A stretch of 64,000 bases of DNA from Salinimicrobium flavum (GTDB lineage Bacteria > Bacteroidota > Bacteroidia > Flavobacteriales > Flavobacteriaceae), in NCBI RefSeq assembly GCF_042684505.1, contig NZ_JBHULT010000008.1, positions 1-64,000 of the forward strand, in the 5' to 3' direction. Under the pieces are notes generated by a model. The model was given only the letters and a program-made list of their open reading frames with translations, ran no database searches and was not told where the DNA came from. The position numbers were made by a program, and so were the translations under genes. Numbering within the stretch: the stretch's first letter is position 1; each line of letters begins with the position of its first letter. Below, one piece after another: positions 40,811-49,656 of the stretch.

Positions 40811-42568
40811 ATGAAAGAATTAAAACATCTTAATAAATATTTCTTCAAGTATAAATGGCATCTCATAGGAGGTATCATTATTACTATCATAGCGCGTATT
40901 TTTGCCATTTTGACCCCCAGGTTCATTGGGGAATCTACAAGTGCCATTGAGAGATACATCAATGGGGAAACCACATCAGAAGCTGCGGTGCGTTCTGAGC
41001 TAATGACCAATATTTTACTCATTTTAGGAGCTACCATCATGGCAGGGCTTTTCACCTTTTTAATGCGACAGGCCATAATCGTGGTTTCCCGGCACATTGA
41101 ATTTGACCTGAAAAACGAGGTTTATCAAAAATACCAGGATCTATCCCTCAACTTTTACAAAAAGAACCGTACAGGAGATTTGATGAACCGTATTAGTGAA
41201 GACGTATCCAAAGTCAGGATGTATGCCGGCCCCGCCTTTATGTACAGTATCCAGACAGGGATCCTTTTCATCATTGTGATCCCATATATGTTCCTGCAAG
41301 CCCCTGAGCTTACTCTATACGCTGTGGCCCCATTACCCATTCTCTCTTTTGCCATTTATAAACTAAGTGTGGCGATCAATTACAGGAGCACCATAGTGCA
41401 GCAATACTTGTCCAAACTGAACACTTTTACCCAGGAAACCTTCAGCGGGATCTCGGTTATAAAATCCTATGGACTCGAACCTCAGACAAATAACGGGTTT
41501 GTCAATCTCTCTAATGAAAACAAGGACAAGAACATAGACCTTGTAAAAGTTCAGGCCTTCTTTTTTCCGTTAATGGTGCTGCTTATAGGAGCAAGCAACG
41601 TGCTGGTCATTTATATTGGCGGTAGAAAATTCATCTCCGGTGAGATCGATAATCTGGGGATTATCGTAGAATTCCTTCTGTATGTGAACATGCTCACCTG
41701 GCCTGTGGCCACAGTGGGATGGGTAACCTCTATCGTGCAACAGGCCGAGGCATCTCAAAAAAGGATCAATGAGTTTCTAAAAGAAGTTCCCCAGATCCTT
41801 AATCCTTCAGAAGGACATGAGGATATAAAAGGATCAATATCCTTTAAGAACGTTTCTTTCACCTACGAAGACACCAATATCACAGCACTTAAAAACGTCT
41901 CTTTTGATGTAGAAAGCGGGGAAACCCTTGCCATCATTGGAAAAACCGGTTCGGGTAAATCAACCATTCTGGAGCTTATAGGTCGGCTTTACGATGTGGA
42001 ATCGGGGGAGATCTGTATTGATGGAAAGAACATCAGGGAAATGAACCTTCGGGAATTACGGGACAGCATAGGTTATGTGCCTCAGGATGCCTTTCTGTTT
42101 AGCGACAGCATTGGGAATAATATTAAATTCGGAAAAGCAGATGCCACGCAGGAAGAGATCGTCACGGCAGCCAAAAATGCTGCGGTTCATCGAAATATTC
42201 AGGGCTTCAGTAAAGGTTATGATACTGTGCTGGGGGAAAGGGGAATTACTCTTTCCGGCGGACAAAAACAAAGAGTTTCCATTGCCAGGGCTATCATTCA
42301 TGATCCAAAAATCCTGCTTTTTGACGATTCACTTTCCGCAGTAGACACTGAAACTGAGGAAGAAATCCTTAACAACCTCTTCAAATTATCCCGAAACAAG
42401 ACCACAATTATCGTGAGTCACCGAATCTCTTCAGTAAAAAATGCCGATAAGATCATCATCCTGGAAGCCGGTCAGGTCGTCCAGCGGGGGACACATCAGG
42501 AACTTCTGGGCACAGAAGGTTACTACAAAGAACTTTACCTGAAACAATTAAGTGAAAAAGAAATGTAA
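40811..42568 (+). CDS. ABC exporter (fused membrane and ATPase domains)
   Basis: 585 residues, half-transporter type that works as a dimer. Six membrane helices in about 18-300. The nucleotide-binding domain is at about 335-580 with Walker A IGKTGSGKST, Q-loop YVPQDAFLFS, signature LSGGQKQR, Walker B ILLFDDSLSAVD and H-loop VSHRISS. The residue after Walker B is Asp instead of the usual catalytic Glu, as in MdlA/MdlB-type exporters; the partner would then supply the active site if it forms heterodimers. The substrate (lipid, peptide or drug) is unknown. Single gene, divergent from leucine dehydrogenase. Confidence 0.93.
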   Translation: MKELKHLNKYFFKYKWHLIGGIIITIIARIFAILTPRFIGESTSAIERYINGETTSEAAVRSELMTNILLILGATIMAGLFTFLMRQAIIVVSRHIEFDLKNEVYQKYQDLSLNFYKKNRTGDLMNRISEDVSKVRMYAGPAFMYSIQTGILFIIVIPYMFLQAPELTLYAVAPLPILSFAIYKLSVAINYRSTIVQQYLSKLNTFTQETFSGISVIKSYGLEPQTNNGFVNLSNENKDKNIDLVKVQAFFFPLMVLLIGASNVLVIYIGGRKFISGEIDNLGIIVEFLLYVNMLTWPVATVGWVTSIVQQAEASQKRINEFLKEVPQILNPSEGHEDIKGSISFKNVSFTYEDTNITALKNVSFDVESGETLAIIGKTGSGKSTILELIGRLYDVESGEICIDGKNIREMNLRELRDSIGYVPQDAFLFSDSIGNNIKFGKADATQEEIVTAAKNAAVHRNIQGFSKGYDTVLGERGITLSGGQKQRVSIARAIIHDPKILLFDDSLSAVDTETEEEILNNLFKLSRNKTTIIVSHRISSVKNADKIIILEAGQVVQRGTHQELLGTEGYYKELYLKQLSEKEM

Positions 42569-42643
42569 AAATTTGTTGTAGAATGTTAATTTTTTTTGGA
42601 TTTTTGACATTATGATTTACAAACCGTAAAAGATATTTTGATT

Positions 42644-43033
42644 ATGAGCGACAATGGAACGATTGAAAAAGAAGAGATTTTTTCCAAGGTCTTAAGAGCC
42701 GGAAGACGCACCTATTTTTTTGATGTTAGGGCAACTAAGGCAAACGATTATTACCTGACCATTACTGAAAGTAAAAAATTCACTAACGAGGACGGATCTT
42801 TTCATTACAAGAAGCATAAGATCTACCTTTATAAAGAAGATTTTGCCGGTTTTAATGAGATTTTAAAAGAGATGACAGATTACATTCTTGACGAAAAAGG
42901 TGAAGAAGTGATCAGTGAGCGCCACCAAAAAAACTTCAAAAAAGAATTCGAAGACGAGGCTGAACCAAAAGCCGAGCCAGCAGGAACCCCTTCTGCCGCT
43001 GCCTTCACCGACATTAGTTTCGAAGATATTTAA
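42644..43033 (+). CDS. PUR-family DNA/RNA-binding protein
   Basis: 129 residues from ATG 42644; the frame opens two codons earlier at a TTG. The single PUR repeat about 8-75 (EIFSKVLRAGRRTYFFDVRATKANDYYLTITESKK; HKIYLYKEDFAGFNEIL) matches the bacterial Pur-alpha relatives, which bind single-stranded nucleic acids as dimers. An acidic, Ala/Pro-rich tail follows from about 95. The physiological target is unknown. Confidence 0.9.
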   Translation: MSDNGTIEKEEIFSKVLRAGRRTYFFDVRATKANDYYLTITESKKFTNEDGSFHYKKHKIYLYKEDFAGFNEILKEMTDYILDEKGEEVISERHQKNFKKEFEDEAEPKAEPAGTPSAAAFTDISFEDI

Positions 43034-43055
43034 AAAGAAATAATGCAGATCATTT

Positions 43056-43084
43056 AAACCGTCCGGGCGCAATCCGGGCGGTTT
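43056..43084 (+). terminator. Terminator of the PUR gene
   Basis: 11-bp stem (43056-43066 / 43074-43084; AAACCGTCCGG with CCGGGCGGTTT, one G-U), 7-nt loop, followed by TTTT. Confidence 0.92.
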
Positions 43085-43113
43085 TTTTATATTAGACCCT
43101 CAAAAAAAATTCC

Positions 43114-45627
43114 ATGAACAAGATCCTTTTTTCCCTTATCCTACTGTTAAGCCTGCAACTCACCGCTCAGGAAGACCTGGACCTTTCCTATTATTTACCA
43201 CAGGACGTCTCCTATAACGATGAGATTCCCAAGCCTCAGGACATCCTGGGATACATTCCCGGGGAATGGCATGCCAATCATGACCAGGTAGTTAATTATA
43301 TGAATACCCTGGCTGAAGCCTCTCCCAGAATAAGACTTGAAAATCGTGGCCGCACCTTTGAGAACCGGCCACTTATCCTGTTGATCATCACTTCGGAAGA
43401 GAACCAGGAAAACCTCGAAGAGATACGCCGGCAACATGTCGCGCTCACAGAACCGGGATCTGAAGATCTGGATCTTGAAAACATGCCTGTAGTGGTGAAC
43501 CAGGGCTTCTCTATCCACGGAAATGAGGCCAGCGGTACAAATGCCGCTTTACTTGCAGCATATTATCTGGCTGCCGCCGAAGGGGAAGAAATTGAAGATT
43601 TACTTGAGAATACCGTAATTCTATTTGACCCTGCGTTCAACCCTGACGGCCTTCAGCGTTTCTCCTACTGGGCCAACACCAATAAGAGCGCCAATATCAA
43701 CCCCGATCCCCAGGATAGGGAGTACAGTGAAGTATGGCCGGGAGGTCGTACCAACCACTACTGGTTTGACATGAACCGGGACTGGTTGCCGGTTCAATTA
43801 CCCGAGAGCAGGGTAAGAATAGAGACCTTCCATCAATGGTATCCTAATATCCTCACAGACCACCACGAAATGGGACCCAATGCCTCCTTTTTCTTTCAAC
43901 CGGGAATCCCCTCCAGGACGCATCCCCTCACTCCTGCCCTTAATCAGGAACTCACAAAGGAAATTGGGACCTACCATGCTGCCGCATTAGACAATATTGG
44001 GTCTTTATATTATACCGAAGAGAACTTCGATGATTTCTACTATGGAAAAGGTTCTACCTTCCCAGACATCCAGGGAAGCATCGGGATCCTGTTTGAGCAG
44101 GGAAGCTCCAGGGGACACGCCCAGGAAACCGATAATGGGATCCTTACTTTCCCATTCACTATAAAAAATCAATTCACAGCAGCTTTCTCTACTTTGGAGG
44201 CGGCGCAAAAAATGAGGGTTCAGCTTTTGGATTACCAGAGAAATTTCTACAGGAATGCCCGCAGGGAAGCTAAAAAAGGAGCTTACGCCTTCGGGAATTC
44301 CAAAGATGCTTCTTCGGCTTACCATTTAGCCGAAATTTTAAAACGGCACCAGGTGGAAGTGCGGGAGGTAAAAGAACAATTCAACGTCAAGGAAAAGACC
44401 TTCAAACCCGGAAGCAGTTTTATTGTTCCGAAGGACCAGAAACACCACCGACTGCTGGAAGCTATGTTTGAAAAAAGGACTCAGTTCACAGACAGCCTTT
44501 TCTATGATATTTCTGCCTGGTCACTGCCTCTTGCATTCAACCTCGATTTCACCGCAGGTGCTCCAATAAAGAATGCCGGCCAGACCATAGACAGCCTGAC
44601 CGGGCCGGTAATAACCCTGCCCGAAAAAAGCCGGTATGCCTACTTGATGGAGTGGCATCCATATGAAGCACCTAAGGCGTTAAACCGCATCCTGAATCAG
44701 GGTATTAGAGCTAAAGTTGCTATGCAACCTTTCAGAAATGCAGAGCGCACTTTTGACTACGGCACCATTATGATCCCGGCTCAAAATCAGGATATGGATG
44801 CAGAGGAAATACACAAGTTCCTGGTCGATGTTGCTGAAGATGCCCACATTGGGATCACTGCCATAGAAACCGGATTGACCGCAGGTGTTAACCTGGGCAG
44901 TAATCAGTTCCGTGCCCTGGAACCTCAAAAAGTAGCCCTGCTGGTAGGTGACGGGATCACTCCTTATGACGCCGGCGAGGTATGGCACCTTTTTGATCAA
45001 CGGTATGATATGAAGATCACCAAACTCGATCTTTCCCGGTTCTCCCGTGCAGACCTCAGCAGGTATACAGATATCATTCTTCCAAATGCCTGGGGAAATG
45101 CCGTGGGGGAAGAAGAAATGAAAAAATTAAAAGAATGGGTTCAAAACGGGGGTACTCTCATTGGATTTAAAAATGCCGCACAATGGTTTGAAAAAAATGA
45201 TTTCATGGACCTGGAATTTATTGAAAATGACGTACAGGCCAAAAATGTCACTTTTGAACAACGTCGGGATTTCCGTGGTGCCCAGGGAATTGGGGGAGCC
45301 ATTTTCGAAGCCAAACAGGACAGGTCGCACCCTGTCAACTTTGGATATAAAGATGATAAACTCGCTCTTTTCAGGGATACTACCATTTTTGTGAAAGCAG
45401 ATTCCACCTCCTATAAAAATCCTTTGATGTATACTGAAGAACCCCTTTTGAGCGGGTATATCAGCGAGGAGAACCTGGAAATCCTGCCGGGAACTGTGCC
45501 GTTCAAGCACAACTCCATGGGTAGGGGAAATGTGATCCTGTTCACAGACAACACGAACTTCAGGGCTTTCTGGTATGGAACCAATAAGTTGCTTATGAAC
45601 GCGATTTTCTTTGGTGATGAAATGTGA
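43114..45627 (+). CDS. Exported M14-family zinc carboxypeptidase
   Basis: 837 residues with a signal peptide (KILFSLILLLSLQLTAQ). The catalytic domain covers about 45-390. Zinc ligands lie in FSIHGNEASGTNAAL (HxxE) and LTDHHEMGPNASFFFQPG (His), with the substrate-binding NRDW in FDMNRDW. The C-terminal half, about 400-837, is a long beta-rich and GATase-like region (VALLVGDGITPYDAGEVWHLFDQRYDMKITKLD; LKEWVQNGGTLIGFK) found in this Bacteroidota subfamily. Likely periplasmic or outer-membrane peptide processing. A heptamer array starts immediately after its stop codon. Confidence 0.9.
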   Translation: MNKILFSLILLLSLQLTAQEDLDLSYYLPQDVSYNDEIPKPQDILGYIPGEWHANHDQVVNYMNTLAEASPRIRLENRGRTFENRPLILLIITSEENQENLEEIRRQHVALTEPGSEDLDLENMPVVVNQGFSIHGNEASGTNAALLAAYYLAAAEGEEIEDLLENTVILFDPAFNPDGLQRFSYWANTNKSANINPDPQDREYSEVWPGGRTNHYWFDMNRDWLPVQLPESRVRIETFHQWYPNILTDHHEMGPNASFFFQPGIPSRTHPLTPALNQELTKEIGTYHAAALDNIGSLYYTEENFDDFYYGKGSTFPDIQGSIGILFEQGSSRGHAQETDNGILTFPFTIKNQFTAAFSTLEAAQKMRVQLLDYQRNFYRNARREAKKGAYAFGNSKDASSAYHLAEILKRHQVEVREVKEQFNVKEKTFKPGSSFIVPKDQKHHRLLEAMFEKRTQFTDSLFYDISAWSLPLAFNLDFTAGAPIKNAGQTIDSLTGPVITLPEKSRYAYLMEWHPYEAPKALNRILNQGIRAKVAMQPFRNAERTFDYGTIMIPAQNQDMDAEEIHKFLVDVAEDAHIGITAIETGLTAGVNLGSNQFRALEPQKVALLVGDGITPYDAGEVWHLFDQRYDMKITKLDLSRFSRADLSRYTDIILPNAWGNAVGEEEMKKLKEWVQNGGTLIGFKNAAQWFEKNDFMDLEFIENDVQAKNVTFEQRRDFRGAQGIGGAIFEAKQDRSHPVNFGYKDDKLALFRDTTIFVKADSTSYKNPLMYTEEPLLSGYISEENLEILPGTVPFKHNSMGRGNVILFTDNTNFRAFWYGTNKLLMNAIFFGDEM

Positions 45628-45636
45628 TTTAGTAAT

Positions 45637-45720
45637 GAGTAATGAGTAATTAGTATTGAGTATTGAGTATTGAGTATTGAGTATTGAGTACTGAGTATTG
45701 AGTACTGAGTACTGAGTATT
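45637..45720 (+). repeat. Heptamer tandem array GAGTATT x12 after the M14 stop codon
   Basis: Twelve 7-bp units, mostly GAGTATT with GAGTAAT, TAGTATT and GAGTACT variants. The array is preceded by TTTAGTAAT directly after the TGA stop (45625-45627). Each unit boundary makes a TGA (TTGAG), so the 7-bp period puts stops in all three frames. Confidence 0.95.
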
Positions 45721-45736
45721 GAGCTCTATATTCACT

Positions 45737-45783
45737 AAAAAAAAGAGGTTTCAAAAATGTGATTTTTGAAACCTCTTTTTTTT
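45737..45783. terminator. Bidirectional terminator with a 22-bp perfect stem
   Basis: 45737-45758 is complementary to 45762-45783, loop GTG, with A/T runs at both ends. It ends the M14 gene and the convergent TonB-receptor gene. Confidence 0.95.
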
Positions 45784-45863
45784 TGGCTAAAGCCCTGTAT
45801 TTCTTGTTTTCCTCAACCCTCGGCTGAAGCCGGAGGTAATTTATACAAAGGGCTTTAGCCCAA
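45784..45863. repeat. Dispersed palindromic element (GGCTAAAGCCC type)
   Basis: Outer arms TTGGCTAAAGCCCTGTAT and ATACAAAGGGCTTTAGCCCAA pair with small bulges. The centre is a second hairpin, CCTCGGCTGAAGCCGGAGG. It lies between the terminator and the TonB-receptor stop. I recall similar elements dispersed in Bacteroidota genomes. Confidence 0.7.
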
Positions 45864-45883
45864 TGCGATCGTGTTATCAGTTT

Positions 45884-48055
45884 TTATAACCTGATCTTCA
45901 CTCCCCCATTAATTACAAAACCATCAACAGGTGCATAAATATCCCTGAATTGTGGATCTGAAATGGAACCGGTGTAAATAGTATCGAAGCCGGTTTGGCG
46001 GGTATCGGTGAAGTTCTCAAAATTCAGGAAAATAGAGAAGCTCTCCCATTTTTTCTCTGTCATTAGTCCGAAGATCCAGTACTCCTGCCCTGTGGCACCG
46101 TCACCGAGTTCCTGTGGGCCAAAATAATAACCTTCAAGACCTATAACGAGGTTATCCTCCAGTTCATAAACCAGCACATTATTAAGTCGGTGCTGCGCCA
46201 CCAGGGGCATTTCAGTTGACTCTCCGCCGTAGTGCTTATTGACATCGGCCAGAGTATAACCTGTGAACAGCTTAAAATTGCCGTAACCGAACCTCATGTT
46301 CGCTTCAAGACCTTTGGTGTCAATATATCCCTCCGGTTGAGTGTACTCGTAGAATTCCCCACCGGCATTACTAAGGATCAACGGGTCATCAACCTTAGTG
46401 TAAAAAAGTAAAGTATTCAAGCTGAAATCAATAGTTTCAAAAAGTTCAGTGCGGTAGTTAACATCAAGGTTGAGACCTATAGACCTTTCCGCTTCTGTTT
46501 CAGAAACATCTATTGGCATTACATTCTGGAACTGTATCCTTTCCGCATCTTCGGTAAAGATCGTCGGGGTTTTATAGCCCAGCCCCCCGCCTACCCTGGC
46601 GGTAACATTTTCAGAAAAATTGAACATGGCCGAAAGGCGCGGTAACAGGAAAAATCCGTAGTCATTTTGGTAGTCGGCACGTAGCCCTGATTCCAGGCTA
46701 AAGCTCCTGGATACGCTCCAGTTGTTCTGTAGAAAAGCCCCATAAGTGATGTGGTTATAGTCCACCACCTGTGAAGAAGGATTTGGATCTTCCTCAAAAC
46801 GGTCAACGTTCAGGTTAAGACCTGCGATCCATTCCATCTCTGTGCTTCCAAAATTGTAAGCCACCTCATTAAAAGAAGCGAATTGATTTCCCGAAAAAAC
46901 AAAATCGGGGATCTCGATCTTCCTGTCAAAAAAGCTGAAACTGTTCTTAATACTTAGATAAGAGCCGTCCAGGTAAAATTGATCAAATCCTACACGAGTA
47001 GTGATGCGCTCGGTATTATTGCGTTCAAAATAGGGATTCTGCACCTGCTCCCCTTCGATATAGTCAATATTCCCACCTGTTCTTTCCTCCACCACGGTAT
47101 TTACGCCCACCTCTAAAGTAGTGCGGTCATTGAAATAGTAGAACAATCTAGGGTTCACGGTATACCGATTGAATTCGGGAATCGCGGTAAGCCCAATATC
47201 TGCCGGGTCATAAGGATTTCCGTAGTTATAAGAAGCAAAGACAGTAGTCCCTATCTTGTTCCAGGTATTGGAATAAAAAGCGCTCGCGTCAAGGCCGAGG
47301 GCAGAAGTTCCGTTCAGCAGAAGGTTAAGTTCTCCCTCCTTAGCTGGTTTTTTGGACACCAGGTTAACCAGGCCGGCAATGGCCCCGCCCCCGTACAAAG
47401 TGGAAGACGCCCCTTTGATCACCTCAACCTGTTGCAGGTCCAGTGGTACGATCTGTAAAAGACTCAATCCTCCCGAGAATCCGGAGTACAAAGGATAACC
47501 ATCCTTGAGCAGCTGAGTGTACTTACCATCCAGTCCCTGTATCCTTATACTGGAATTATACGAGGTGGCAGATGTCTGCTGAGTCTGGATCCCGGTAGTT
47601 TCATTCAGTAACATCCTGATGTCCCCGGGTTTCATATTTCCTTTTTCCCCCAGTTCTTCCCCCGAGATCACTTCCACCCGTGTAGGCAGATCAGCAATTG
47701 TTCTTCTTGAACGAGTGGCTGAAATGATCACCTCCTCCATCTCTTCTCCCTTCGGAAACAAATAGATCACCACAGGCTCCTCATCTTTACTCGGAAATTC
47801 GAGCTGCATTTCGCGTGTCTCATAACCAACAAAACTGATAATTATGGTCTGTTTTCCATCAGGTATATTTTCCAGGACGAGCCGTCCTTCCTGATTGGTT
47901 GTCGCACCCAGGGTGGTTCCTTTAACTGAAGCGTTCGCACCTGGTAGCGGGCTGTTAGTTTGCGCATCAAGGATTTGCGCTTCAAACCGGTTTTGGGCAT
48001 TTACCAGAGCTGTCATCAGCATAAGGGCAAATACCGCTAAATATTTTGGATTCAT
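45884..48055 (-). CDS. TonB-dependent outer-membrane receptor
   Basis: 723 residues. Signal peptide (YLAVFALMLMTALVNAQ), carboxypeptidase-regulatory-like domain at about 20-110 (FEAQILDAQTNSPLPGANASVKGTTLGATTNQEGRL), plug domain about 120-235 (EVISGEELGEKG; GLDGKYTQLLKDGYPLY; KGASSTLYGGGAIAGLVNLV), then a 22-strand barrel to the terminal strand GGVKIRL. It takes up large or scarce ligands using TonB energy. The neighbour upstream encodes a Cys-rich exported protein, which suggests a metal, but the ligand is not certain. Confidence 0.94.
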   Translation of the reverse strand: MNPKYLAVFALMLMTALVNAQNRFEAQILDAQTNSPLPGANASVKGTTLGATTNQEGRLVLENIPDGKQTIIISFVGYETREMQLEFPSKDEEPVVIYLFPKGEEMEEVIISATRSRRTIADLPTRVEVISGEELGEKGNMKPGDIRMLLNETTGIQTQQTSATSYNSSIRIQGLDGKYTQLLKDGYPLYSGFSGGLSLLQIVPLDLQQVEVIKGASSTLYGGGAIAGLVNLVSKKPAKEGELNLLLNGTSALGLDASAFYSNTWNKIGTTVFASYNYGNPYDPADIGLTAIPEFNRYTVNPRLFYYFNDRTTLEVGVNTVVEERTGGNIDYIEGEQVQNPYFERNNTERITTRVGFDQFYLDGSYLSIKNSFSFFDRKIEIPDFVFSGNQFASFNEVAYNFGSTEMEWIAGLNLNVDRFEEDPNPSSQVVDYNHITYGAFLQNNWSVSRSFSLESGLRADYQNDYGFFLLPRLSAMFNFSENVTARVGGGLGYKTPTIFTEDAERIQFQNVMPIDVSETEAERSIGLNLDVNYRTELFETIDFSLNTLLFYTKVDDPLILSNAGGEFYEYTQPEGYIDTKGLEANMRFGYGNFKLFTGYTLADVNKHYGGESTEMPLVAQHRLNNVLVYELEDNLVIGLEGYYFGPQELGDGATGQEYWIFGLMTEKKWESFSIFLNFENFTDTRQTGFDTIYTGSISDPQFRDIYAPVDGFVINGGVKIRL

Positions 48056-48094
48056 GATTTTCTTGATAATAAATAATGATACTTAAAAAGGAGA

Positions 48095-48409
48095 TTATCC
48101 TTTATTTGAAAAGCTAAAGTTCATTATGGGTTTGGGAGGCTGCCAGATGGTTTCTGAAAATTCAGAAAAAAAGCGGTTTTCCGGCATCTTTATTTCTGTG
48201 ACTGAGGGTTGCAGGTACAGGCTTATCTCCGGCAGCTCCTCCTGCAACACAAAGCCCACACAACTTCCACAACTTAGAAAAGGGGAACAGGTCTGTTCTG
48301 TACCCGTATGTTCTTCCACAGGCTCCTCTTCTGAACAGCTCTCCCAGCAACAGGGAATGGCATTCAAACTCAAAATAAGGATAGAAAAAATGATCCCGGC
48401 AATTTTCAT
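48095..48409 (-). CDS. Small Cys-rich exported protein (DUF6660-like) paired with the TonB receptor
   Basis: 104 residues. The N-terminus KIAGIIFSILILSLNAIPCC is a signal peptide. It is followed by CCWESCSEEE and CSPFLSCGSCVGFV, six to seven cysteines suited to binding a metal or forming disulfides, and a C-terminal tail without cysteine. I recall similar small proteins beside TonB receptors in Flavobacteriaceae. It lies 39 nt upstream of the receptor start in the same direction, and a -7 box (TAAATTTG, 48422-48415) ends only 5 nt before its ATG. Role inferred: helper in metal sensing or uptake. Confidence 0.78.
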   Translation of the reverse strand: MKIAGIIFSILILSLNAIPCCWESCSEEEPVEEHTGTEQTCSPFLSCGSCVGFVLQEELPEISLYLQPSVTEIKMPENRFFSEFSETIWQPPKPIMNFSFSNKG

Positions 48410-48437
48410 GGGTGCAAATTTAAAAAAGCCTACCGGT

Positions 48438-48779
48438 TTAGCCCACTCTTAAACCATTTTCTACCTTAAAATCTGTATTGAGGAGTACTATGTCATTCTG
48501 ATCCCCCACTGCTCCCAGCACCAGGCATTCACTCATGAAATTGGCGATCTGTTTCTTCGGAAAGTTCACCACTGCAATAACCTGCCGGTCCAACAATTTT
48601 TCTTTGGAATAGCGACGGGTGATCTGGGCTGAAGATTTAAGGATCCCGATCTCGGGACCAAAATCGATCTTTAACTGATAGGCGGGAGTCCGGGCTTCAG
48701 GAAAATCTGACACTTCAGTGATCGTTCCCACCCGCATTTCTATCTTTTCAAAATCATTCCAGGTAATCAAGTCTTCCAT
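48438..48779 (-). CDS. csaA: tRNA-binding domain protein CsaA
   Basis: 113 residues making one OB-fold tRNA-binding domain (EIRVGTI-like start FEKIEMRVGTITEV, KIDFGPEIGILKSSAQIT, VVNFPKKQIANFMSECLVLGA). CsaA in Bacillus is a secretion-related chaperone; the same fold occurs in MetRS C-domains. Full length. It precedes the Cys-rich/TonB-receptor pair by 28 nt. Confidence 0.93.
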   Translation of the reverse strand: MEDLITWNDFEKIEMRVGTITEVSDFPEARTPAYQLKIDFGPEIGILKSSAQITRRYSKEKLLDRQVIAVVNFPKKQIANFMSECLVLGAVGDQNDIVLLNTDFKVENGLRVG

Positions 48780-49074
48780 TTGGTTAAATGATTTAAGATA
48801 ACAACTTTCAAAAATGGCATTTTTAAACGAATTTCAGAAGAATTCTTTTTTCAGAAAGCTTTTTCACACAAAACCCACGAAGATGAAAAGATGATCACAA
48901 AGAGAGCTGTGGAAATTTGCGAGATCTGCGGGAAACTTTTAATCTCACACCCCTTCAATTCTATTCATCCATCAAATAAAAAAATCAAAGCTCCATGAAA
49001 ATCTGCGGATCCAGGAGGAAAGAAAGCTTAGAGCCAACAGCTTATGGCAGGCAGCTATTGACCAACAGCCATTC
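48780..49074. other. Intergenic, no gene seen
   Basis: About 295 bp of AT-rich sequence without credible ORF or promoter. It has fragments of dispersed repeats (for example GCAGCTATTGACCAACAGCC near 49051) leading into the heptamer array. Confidence 0.5.
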
Positions 49075-49109
49075 CACTCAATACTCACTACTCATTTCTC
49101 AATACTAAA
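49075..49109 (-). repeat. Degenerate heptamer array after the Mpo1-like gene
   Basis: On the coding (minus) strand it reads TTTAGTATTGAGAAATGAG... directly after TGA, the same family and the same junction (TGATTTAGTA) as the array after the M14 gene at 45625. Confidence 0.8.
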
Positions 49110-49568
49110 TCATCCAAACATCTTCTTGATCACCCACGCCGGGCCAATCAACAGAAACTGTACATCCTTCAAAAATGAGGGTTTTTTGCCTTCTATTTTA
49201 TGTCCGTAGAACTGGCCGATCCAGGCTATGACAAAGATAATCAGTGAAACCAGCCAGAGGTTTGCTACCAGTGATATATAATAATTACCTGCAATGCAGA
49301 GCCCGGCAAAGATCAGGATCTTCAATCCCATGGAGAATGATAACTGAAAGTAAAAAAGCAAAACCAAAATAAGAGCTACTACTGCCCAATTCTCCAGAAA
49401 TGGAATATACATGGGAAAAATCCCGGTTAATGGTCCCGGCGGAATGCTCATTAGCAAACCCACGATAGAAAAGAAGATCGCCGGTACACAGATGTAATGG
49501 ATGGCTTTATTGGTCTCGTTCTGATGGCTCACCGAATATTCAGAAAACCACTCATCTAAAGTTCTCAT
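49110..49568 (-). CDS. Mpo1-like (DUF962) membrane protein
   Basis: 152 residues from ATG 49568 (MRTLDEWFSEYSVSHQN). The longer frame to 49796 runs over the divergent thiol-protein gene and is not used. The N-terminal HxxxNxxxH motif is SHQNETNKAIH, and four to five membrane helices follow. Yeast Mpo1 is an Fe(II) dioxygenase that shortens 2-hydroxy fatty acids by one carbon, and bacterial homologues keep these histidines. Flavobacteria are rich in odd-chain and iso fatty acids, so a similar role is plausible but unproven. Confidence 0.85.
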   Translation of the reverse strand: MRTLDEWFSEYSVSHQNETNKAIHYICVPAIFFSIVGLLMSIPPGPLTGIFPMYIPFLENWAVVALILVLLFYFQLSFSMGLKILIFAGLCIAGNYYISLVANLWLVSLIIFVIAWIGQFYGHKIEGKKPSFLKDVQFLLIGPAWVIKKMFG

Positions 49569-49656
49569 CTTTCTGATTTTACCGGAACAAGATAGGAAAT
49601 TTGGAAAAATTCCGGTAGAAATTCGTATTTTCAGGACCTTAAACCTTTCCGAAGAA

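Noticed and set aside
45127..45735. Antisense frame of 202 codons ending in the heptamer array
   Set aside because: Its first ~35 residues are translation of the GAGTATT repeats (NTQYSIL repeats) and the rest is the reverse of the M14 gene.
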